DNA from: JAJPKK01 sp963800215
GTDB lineage: Bacteria; Pseudomonadota; Alphaproteobacteria; Rhizobiales; Xanthobacteraceae
NCBI GenBank assembly: GCA_963800215.1
Contig: CAWCZY010000014.1
Coordinates: 496,001 to 560,000, forward strand
Direction of reading: 5' to 3'
DNA: 64,000 nucleotides
Position numbers and translations under genes: made by a program
In this document: positions 58,358 through 64,000 of the stretch, one piece after another
Layout of the letters: every line of letters begins with the position of its first letter
How positions within the stretch are numbered: the stretch's first letter is position 1
The notes under the pieces: generated by a model
The model's database searches: none
The model's input: the letters and a program-made list of their open reading frames with translations, nothing else
Told to the model about the DNA's origin: nothing

Positions 58358-60562
58358 ATGACGATCCATCTGGACCGCTCCGTGCTTCCCGCCCCGTCGC
58401 GCCGCCAGTTCATGATCGGTGCCGCCGGATTCACTTTCACCGTCGCGTCGGGCCTGCCGTTCGGCGCGACGCAAGCGGCCTCCGGCAAGGAGGTGGCGCT
58501 GAGCCCGTGGGTGACGATTTCGACCGACGACACCGTCGCCATCATGTCGCCGGCGGCCGAAATGGGCCAGGGCTCGCTCACCTCGCTGCCCCTGATCCTC
58601 GCCGAGGAGCTCGATGCCGACTGGTCGAAGGTGCGCGTGATCGTGGCGCCACCGAACGACGCACTCTACAAAAACCCGGGATTCGGCTACATGTACACCG
58701 CCGGCAGCAATGCCGTGACCTCGTATTTCAAGGAGCTGCGCCAATTCGGTGCGCAGGTCCGCAAGGTGCTGCTGGTGAATGCGGCGAGGCACTGGAACGT
58801 GCCGGTCGAGGAGCTGACCACCGGGCCGAATGTGGTCATCCACGAGAAGTCCGGACGCCGCCTGTCCTACGGTGAGATCGCCGCCTTCGCCGAGGTGCCG
58901 GCCACGGCGCCGGAGGTCGCGGAGAGCGAGCTCAAGAAGCCGGACCAGTTCCGCCTCATCGGCCACGACGTGATGCGCGTCGAGCTGCCGCAAAAAGTCA
59001 ACGGCACGGCGCAATACAGCATCGATGTGCAGGTGCCCGGGATGCTGTACGGCGCGATCCTGCGCGCGCCCATCGAAGGCGCGGCGCCGGACCGGGTGGA
59101 GGACGCCAAGGCCCGCACGATCGCGGGCGTCGTGCAGATCGTCCGGCTTCCCTATGGCGTCGGCGTGATCGGCGAGACGCCGTGGGCGGCGTTCGATGGC
59201 AAGGCCGCGCTCCATGTCACGTGGACCCATACCGGCAAGGCGTGGGGCTTCGACAGCGACAAGGCGCTGGTCGCCTTCGCTGCCGCGGCGCGCGACATGT
59301 CTCAGCCGACCAAGCTTTGGGGCAAGACGGGCGATGCGCCCGCCGCCATGAAGACCGCCGCAACGGTCATCGAAGGCGATTACATGAACGATCTCGTCTA
59401 CCACGCCCAGATGGAGCCGCTGAACGCGGTCGCCGCGGTGTCGCCCAATGGCGATGCCTGCGAAGTCTGGTGCGGGGTGCAATCCAAGACCATCGCGGTG
59501 ACGGTCGCGGCCGACGCGCTGGGAATTGCGCCGGACAAGATCGTGTACCACGACATGCTGATGGGCGGCGGCTTCGGGCGGCGCGGCCATCGCGACGAAG
59601 AATACGTCCATGACGCCGTGGTGCTGTCGAACGCCGTGAAGAAGCCGGTCAAGATGATGTGGACGCGCGAAGACGACGTCCATAACGGCCGGTTCAATCC
59701 GCTGTCCGCGCATTATCTGCGCGCGGGCTTCGACGCCTCGGGCAAGCTGATCGCGTTCCACCATCGCAAGGCCTGCGACGAGGTGACGGCGTTCCAGGAC
59801 CCGGTGCGGTTCGAGCGACAGAAGGGACGCGACGGCATCGCCTTCAACGGCCTCGACGCGCCCTATTACGAAATCCCCAACCGCCTCGGCGAGGCGGTAC
59901 CGCGCGAGAGCGGCTTGCGCACCTCGAGCCTGCGCGGCATCGCGCATCTGACCAACATCTTCGCCATCGAATCGTTCATGGACGAGCTTGCGCGCAAGCG
60001 CGGGATCGATCCGGCGGCGTTCCGGCGCGACCTGGTCAAGTCCAATCCGCGCGCGGTGGCGATCATCGACCGGGTCGCCCGCATGGCGGACTGGGGCAGG
60101 AAGCGCGACGGCAGCGCCCTCGGTTTCACCTACATGAACTATTCGGGGACGCAGATCGCGCTGGCCGCGGAAGTTGTGCTCGACCGCAAGACCGGGGCGC
60201 TGCGGGTCCCGAAAATCTGGACGGCGCTCGATCCCGGCATCGCGGTCCAGCCCGACAACATCGTCGCGCAGACGGAAAGCAGCATCGTCTACGGGCTCGG
60301 GTTTGCGCTCACGGAGCGCATCACCATCGTGGACGGCGCGGTGCAGGAGTCGAATTTCTACGACTATCACGTGCCGCGCATGAACGAGATTCCTGAGATG
60401 CTGATCGAGGTGGTCCCGACCGACAACCACCCGACCGGTGTCGGCCAGATGGCGACGCCGCTGGTCGCGCCGGCGATCGCCAATGCGGTGGCGGAACTCA
60501 CCGGCGTGCGCCTGCGGCACACCCCGATGACGCCGGACCGGGTCAAGCAGGCGCTGGGGTGA
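58358..60562 (+). CDS. iorB: Isoquinoline 1-oxidoreductase-like molybdopterin subunit
   Basis: 734 residues. A Tat-type start SRRQFMIGAAGFTFTV suggests export with the partner. Molybdenum cofactor motifs: AEMGQGSLTSLPLILAEEL, GGGFGRRGHRDEEYVHDAV, and near the end HPTGVGQMATPLVAPAIANAV. It belongs to the xanthine oxidase superfamily, IorB branch. No XdhC-like insertase gene or cytochrome subunit is adjacent. The hydroxylated substrate cannot be told. Confidence 0.85.
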   Translation: MTIHLDRSVLPAPSRRQFMIGAAGFTFTVASGLPFGATQAASGKEVALSPWVTISTDDTVAIMSPAAEMGQGSLTSLPLILAEELDADWSKVRVIVAPPNDALYKNPGFGYMYTAGSNAVTSYFKELRQFGAQVRKVLLVNAARHWNVPVEELTTGPNVVIHEKSGRRLSYGEIAAFAEVPATAPEVAESELKKPDQFRLIGHDVMRVELPQKVNGTAQYSIDVQVPGMLYGAILRAPIEGAAPDRVEDAKARTIAGVVQIVRLPYGVGVIGETPWAAFDGKAALHVTWTHTGKAWGFDSDKALVAFAAAARDMSQPTKLWGKTGDAPAAMKTAATVIEGDYMNDLVYHAQMEPLNAVAAVSPNGDACEVWCGVQSKTIAVTVAADALGIAPDKIVYHDMLMGGGFGRRGHRDEEYVHDAVVLSNAVKKPVKMMWTREDDVHNGRFNPLSAHYLRAGFDASGKLIAFHHRKACDEVTAFQDPVRFERQKGRDGIAFNGLDAPYYEIPNRLGEAVPRESGLRTSSLRGIAHLTNIFAIESFMDELARKRGIDPAAFRRDLVKSNPRAVAIIDRVARMADWGRKRDGSALGFTYMNYSGTQIALAAEVVLDRKTGALRVPKIWTALDPGIAVQPDNIVAQTESSIVYGLGFALTERITIVDGAVQESNFYDYHVPRMNEIPEMLIEVVPTDNHPTGVGQMATPLVAPAIANAVAELTGVRLRHTPMTPDRVKQALG

Positions 60563-60710
60563 AGTGTCGAGGGGCGCGCTCAGGCGCGCCCCAACATCGC
60601 CGATGACGATCATAAAATCGAAAGCAAGGGAGGTCATCATCCGTCTTGTGACAGGATGCGGTATTGTTGCCGCCACTCGATGAGCGGCCGTTCTTGACGG
60701 AGGAGAAAGC

Positions 60711-61178
60711 ATGAACAAGAGAACACGTATGGCAGAAACGATCGTCTGCGCGCTGATGCTCGCCGCGTTTGTTGCATGTCCGGCCGGTGCGGCCGACCAA
60801 ATTCCGAACATGAAGGGCAAGTGGGTCGGAAAGACCCACACGATCGTCGCCGGCGTCGGTCTCCATTGGCCTTCAAACAAAGGAACCTTCGAGAAGCCGG
60901 GGCTGTTTGAGAAAGACCTCGTGATCGAAGTCACGGGTCAGGAAGGCAACCGGTTCTGGGGCAACCAGACCTTTTCGGGTAACGGCGAGAAAACCGAGGA
61001 GCCGATGATAGGAGAGCTGACCGGCGACAATAACCGGACCGTGCTCATCGTCGATACCGACGGTTACATCAATGGTCGGCTCGCCGGCAACGATACGCTT
61101 TCATTCTGCTACACGCAGGCGGGCGGCAAGACCAAGTCCAGCGTCGTCAGCTGCACTCAGGTCAAACGGGCGCGTTGA
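60711..61178 (+). CDS. Secreted beta-rich protein, unknown function
   Basis: 155 residues behind GGAGGA. Signal peptide to PAGAAD. Then KGKWVGKTHTIVAG, FWGNQTFSGNGEKTEEPMIGEL and LAGNDTLSFCYTQAGG; a lipocalin-like or avidin-like barrel is likely (GxWxG start, alternating strands). Two Cys near the end may pair. Common in Rhizobiales; function unassigned. Follows the hydroxylase genes after 150 bases. Confidence 0.65.
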   Translation: MNKRTRMAETIVCALMLAAFVACPAGAADQIPNMKGKWVGKTHTIVAGVGLHWPSNKGTFEKPGLFEKDLVIEVTGQEGNRFWGNQTFSGNGEKTEEPMIGELTGDNNRTVLIVDTDGYINGRLAGNDTLSFCYTQAGGKTKSSVVSCTQVKRAR

Positions 61179-61523
61179 GTAGGGATTTGCGATACAGGCA
61201 ACCGCAGCCTGGATTGAGCACCAGCGAAATCCGGGATCAACCGCGCCGCCGGCGCGAGTCTCCCGGATTTCACTTCGTTCAATCCGGGCTACCCCAGCAG
61301 ACCTCCCGCCACCGCGCACAGGATGACCACCGCCCATGGCGGCGTCTTCAACACCGCGAGCAGGAGGAAAGCGGTGAGCGCCACCGCGAAATCGAGCGGG
61401 CCCATGATGGCTGCGCACCACGCTGGATTGTGGACACATCGCCCATTCGCAACCAATAAGAACTATTGTTATTAGATAAGAAATCCGCCATCCTCTCCTT
61501 ATTTGCGAGAGGCAGCCAAGACG
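61179..61523. other. Region holding the chrA 3' duplicate
   Basis: Contains the fragment 61289-61434 described below and the ParD promoter region (AT-rich, 61440-61500). No other gene. Confidence 0.5.
61289..61434 (-). pseudogene. Isolated 3' end of a chromate transporter gene
   Basis: Minus frame reads PLDFAVALTAFLLLAVLKTP and AVVILCAVAGGLLG, stop. It aligns with the end of the complete chrA gene (62176-62330) at about 80-90 percent of bases, including the 25 bases after the stop (CACTTCGTTC). It is diverged, not a fresh copy. Confidence 0.8.
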
Positions 61524-61793
61524 ATGACGACCGTAACAATTTCTCTGCCCGATTCATTGAAGGAATTCGTCGACAGGCAGCTTGCCACCAAGGGGTATGG
61601 CAACGTCAGCGAATACTTTCGCAGCCTGTTGCGGGAGGCCCAGGCCAAGGAAGAAGATGCGCGGCTTGAGGCCCTTTTGCTTGAAGGACTTGCATCGAAG
61701 AGCATCCCGCTCAATGACGACTTTTGGAATAGACTTGAAGCGAAGACGGAAAAAATCGTCGAAAAGCATGCCGCGCGCAAAAAGACGCGGTGA
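61524..61793 (+). CDS. parD: ParD-type antitoxin (ribbon-helix-helix)
   Basis: 89 residues from the ATG at 61524. MTTVTISLPDSLKEFVDRQL is the ribbon-helix-helix strand and helix; GYGNVSEYFRSLLREAQ is the typical ParD second helix. The acidic C-terminal tail wraps the toxin. The TGA overlaps the GTG of the toxin gene (GTGA). It would be self-sustaining only if the toxin is active. Confidence 0.8.
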   Translation: MTTVTISLPDSLKEFVDRQLATKGYGNVSEYFRSLLREAQAKEEDARLEALLLEGLASKSIPLNDDFWNRLEAKTEKIVEKHAARKKTR

Positions 61794-62136
61794 AGCTGTC
61801 AATTAACAAATCGGCGGAACGGGACATTCTGCGTCAATTTGAGTGGTGTGCCGAACGCGGACTGCCGGATGTAGCGCGGCGTTTCCTCATGGCGGCCAAA
61901 TCCAGCGTTGACGAATTGCTGTCGGCCCCACAAGCGGGAGCGCCGAAGCAGGTTTCCAATGGGGAACTCACAGGTCTCCGCACGTGGTCGGTACAAGCTT
62001 CGACGAGTTCCGCATTTATTACCTGGTGCGGGACGACGTGATCAGAGTCCTTCGTATCCTGCACGGCAGGAGGGACATTGCCTCGATCCTGGAAAGTCAG
62101 ACAGTCGATCAGCCGAGAGGCAAGGATCGCCTCTGA
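61790..62136 (+). pseudogene. parE: ParE toxin, frameshifted
   Basis: GTG start coupled to parD. The first frame gives SINKSAERDILRQFEWCAE and GLPDVARRFLMAA, standard ParE/RelE. After GLRTWSVQ near 61997 the frame runs into other sequence, while the +1 frame continues FDEFRIYYLVRDDVIRVLRI and LHGRRDIASILES, the remaining ParE core. Restoring one base near AAGCTTCG would join them. Toxin probably dead. Confidence 0.8.
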
Positions 62137-62175
62137 GTTTAGGCACCGGCGGAATTTCACTTCGTTCCGTCCGGG

Positions 62176-63393
62176 CTACCCGATCAACCCTCCCGCCACC
62201 GCGCACAGCACGACCACCGCCCATGGCGGCGTCTTCCACACCGCGAGGAGGAGGAAGGCGGCGAGCGCCACCGCGAAATCGAGCGGGCCCATGATGGCGG
62301 CGAGCCACACCGGGTTGTAGAGCGCCGCCAGCAGCAGGCCGACCACGGCGGCGTTGACCCCGGCGAGCGCCGCTTGGGCGAACGGTTTGCCGCGCAAGGC
62401 CTGCCAGAACGGTAGCACGCCGATCACCAGCAGGAACGACGGCAGGAAGATCGCGACGAGGCAGATCGCGGCGCCCGCCCAGCCGTTGGGCGGCGGGCCC
62501 ATCACCGCGCCGAGATAGGCGGCGAAGGTGAACAGCGGCCCCGGCACCGCCTGGGCGGCGCCATAGCCGGCGAGGAACGCGTCGTTCGTCACCCATCCCG
62601 ACGGCACCACGGCGGCCTGCAGCAGCGGCAGCACCACGTGCCCGCCGCCGAACACCAGGGAACCGGCGCGGTAGAAGGCGTTGAACATGGCCAGCGCCTG
62701 GCCCGGAAAAGCGGCCGCCAGCAGCGGCAGCCCGGCCAGCAGCGCGAAAAACACCGCGAGGCAGGCGATCGCAAATCCGTGGCGGATGCTCGGTCCCAGC
62801 GTTGACGGGGAGGGGGCGCGTTCGGTCCGCAGCAGCACGACGCCGGCCACCGCGCCCAAGGCGATGGCGCCCAGCTGTCCAACGGCGGTCGGCACCGCCA
62901 GCACGACGGCGGCGGCAGCGACGGCGAGGGTCGCCCGCGTCTTGCCGGTCGCCATGGTGGCGGCCATGCCCCATACCGCCTGGGCCACTACCGCCACCGC
63001 GGCGATCTTGAGGCCGTGCAGCCAGGCCGCGTCAAGCGATCCGAACCGTTCCACCCCGAGCGCGAACAGGACGAGGGCGATGGCCGAGGGCAGGGTGAAG
63101 CCGGTCCAGGCCGCCACCGCGCCGGCAAGCCCCGCGCGGGTGAGGCCGATGCCGATGCCGACCTCGCTGCTGGCCGGGCCCGGAAGGAACTGGCACAGCG
63201 CCACGAGGTCCGCATAGGCGGCCTCGTCGAGCCAGTGGCGGCGGGCGACGAACTCCTGCCGGAAATAGCCGAGATGGGCGATCGGCCCGCCGAACGAGGT
63301 GAGCCCCAGCCGCAGGAACGCGATGAACACTTCCAGCGGGGTGCCCTTGCCGGCGGGCGCCGGCGCGGCGATGGCGGTCATGGTTGTCGTCAT
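62176..63393 (-). CDS. chrA: Chromate transporter ChrA (long form)
   Basis: 405 residues from the ATG at 63393; a longer frame adds 22 residues without a signal. Two homologous halves, each with the CHR motif: TPLEVFIAFLRLGLTSFGGP, CQFLPGPASSEVGIGIG and, in the second, RAGSLVFGGGHVVLPLLQ, YGAAQAVPGPLFTFAAYLG. About ten membrane helices. Exports chromate in exchange for an anion or proton. Its 3' end is partly repeated at 61289-61434, the other side of the parDE genes. Confidence 0.9.
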   Translation of the reverse strand: MTTTMTAIAAPAPAGKGTPLEVFIAFLRLGLTSFGGPIAHLGYFRQEFVARRHWLDEAAYADLVALCQFLPGPASSEVGIGIGLTRAGLAGAVAAWTGFTLPSAIALVLFALGVERFGSLDAAWLHGLKIAAVAVVAQAVWGMAATMATGKTRATLAVAAAAVVLAVPTAVGQLGAIALGAVAGVVLLRTERAPSPSTLGPSIRHGFAIACLAVFFALLAGLPLLAAAFPGQALAMFNAFYRAGSLVFGGGHVVLPLLQAAVVPSGWVTNDAFLAGYGAAQAVPGPLFTFAAYLGAVMGPPPNGWAGAAICLVAIFLPSFLLVIGVLPFWQALRGKPFAQAALAGVNAAVVGLLLAALYNPVWLAAIMGPLDFAVALAAFLLLAVWKTPPWAVVVLCAVAGGLIG

Positions 63394-63622
63394 AGGGCCG
63401 GGTGCAGTCTCGCCGCAAAGGGTCTCGCTACGATCGGACGGAGGCGGTTCTTGTAGCACAGAGACGCGGGCGCTCCGCCCGATGCTTCCGGGGGGTTAAA
63501 CCAGCGTCATCTTGCGCGGGCATGATCAAGCTGGGCGCTCGGCGCTTCCATCCGAATGGTTGGCACCTTCATTGCAAGCATCCATTGCAAGCGTCGGATG
63601 CGGATCGATCCGAGGATTTTTC

Positions 63623-64000
63623 ATGACGAACATGCCGAAATTCCCGCTTCGCCTCGTGCAGGGCTATCACGACTTCCTGGTCGGGCGGATGCCCACTGAG
63701 CGTGATCGTTTTCGCGAACTGGCCAAGCGCGGCCAGTCGCCGGACACCATGATCATCGGCTGCTGCGACTCCCGGGTCTCGCCGGAGGTCATCTTCGATG
63801 CCCATCCGGGCGAGCTGTTCGTGGTCCGCAACATCGCCAATCTGGTGCCGCCTTTCACCTCGGACGGCGTCTGCCATGGCGTGTTCGCGGCGCTCGAATT
63901 CGCGGTGCAGGTGCTCGGCGTCGGCCATATCATCGTGCTCGGCCATGCCCATTGCGGCGGCATCCGCGCCTATGCCGAGCATGGTCCGCCGCTGTCGCCC
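63623..64000 (+). CDS. Beta-carbonic anhydrase (partial)
   Basis: 126 residues to the right edge. Zn ligands are visible: IIGCCDSRVSPEVIF (Cys, Asp-Arg dyad) and LGHAHCGGIRAY (His, Cys). VVRNIANLVPPF and FAVQVLGVGHIIVLGH complete the core. It interconverts CO2 and bicarbonate. Starts MTNMPKFPLRLVQGYHDF; a second ATG is 4 codons later. The remainder is outside the window. Confidence 0.9.
   Translation, partial: MTNMPKFPLRLVQGYHDFLVGRMPTERDRFRELAKRGQSPDTMIIGCCDSRVSPEVIFDAHPGELFVVRNIANLVPPFTSDGVCHGVFAALEFAVQVLGVGHIIVLGHAHCGGIRAYAEHGPPLSP

Noticed and set aside
57767..60934. Very long minus-strand open frame opposite the molybdenum hydroxylase genes
   Set aside because: It mirrors the iorA/iorB genes, whose motifs are unambiguous; the antisense product is Arg/His/Gly-rich shadow.
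1..64000. CRISPR array
   Set aside because: No regularly spaced direct repeats of 23-40 bases were seen; all repeated elements are palindromes, IS ends or the regulatory blocks described.

Overview
The window is a GC-rich alphaproteobacterial chromosome segment, most likely from the Hyphomicrobiales (Bradyrhizobium/Xanthobacteraceae side). Signs are the Omp25-type porin, a Bug/TctC tricarboxylate receptor, a GCG_CRPN small secreted protein, NepR-like small proteins, and the dispersed palindromic repeats typical of that group. That placement is inference from gene content, not from a marker gene.

Region 1 (1 to about 31.3 kb) is a T7-like (podovirus) prophage read almost entirely on the minus strand. 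From right to left: CI/S24 repressor (+) with operator dyads, a short HTH protein, three small genes, two virion-interior-type proteins, TerS, TerL, small genes, a moron-like locus (DUF4329 domain plus an FGE/C-type-lectin fold protein), an IS1380 copy, a small MSNLFKPP protein, portal, several small genes, scaffold, capsid, tailspike and a gp11-like connector running off the left edge. TerL carries a 369-residue intein in its Walker A loop with the three class 3 intein residues and two LAGLIDADG motifs. Three copies of a promoter-like block plus terminator punctuate the late genes. A 6.3 kb block on the opposite strand (DUF2946, TonB-dependent receptor, Omp remnant, Omp25-like porin, ExbB, TonB, ModE-like regulator) sits exactly between the scaffold and capsid genes, so the prophage is interrupted and probably defective, or the block is cargo.

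Region 2 (31.3 to 51.5 kb) is chromosomal: a DASS-type anion transporter, an Omp85/BamA paralogue, c-type cytochromes, a Bug receptor, a VOC protein, a secreted gene split by an IS4-family element, a GCG_CRPN gene, an MltB-type transglycosylase, a RidA pseudogene, DUF1330, tRNA-Asn, a luciferase-like monooxygenase and an EF-hand protein.

Region 3 (51.5 to 57.8 kb) is a scrap yard next to tRNA-Cys: an IS200-type element, two tyrosine-recombinase C-terminal fragments, three NepR-like small ORFs, a tandem PilZ protein and other tiny ORFs. It looks like a decayed integrated element.

Region 4 (57.8 to 64 kb) holds an isoquinoline 1-oxidoreductase-like molybdenum hydroxylase pair, a secreted beta-rich protein, a ParDE module with a frameshifted toxin lying between two copies of the chrA 3' end, a full chromate transporter, and a beta-carbonic anhydrase cut by the right edge.
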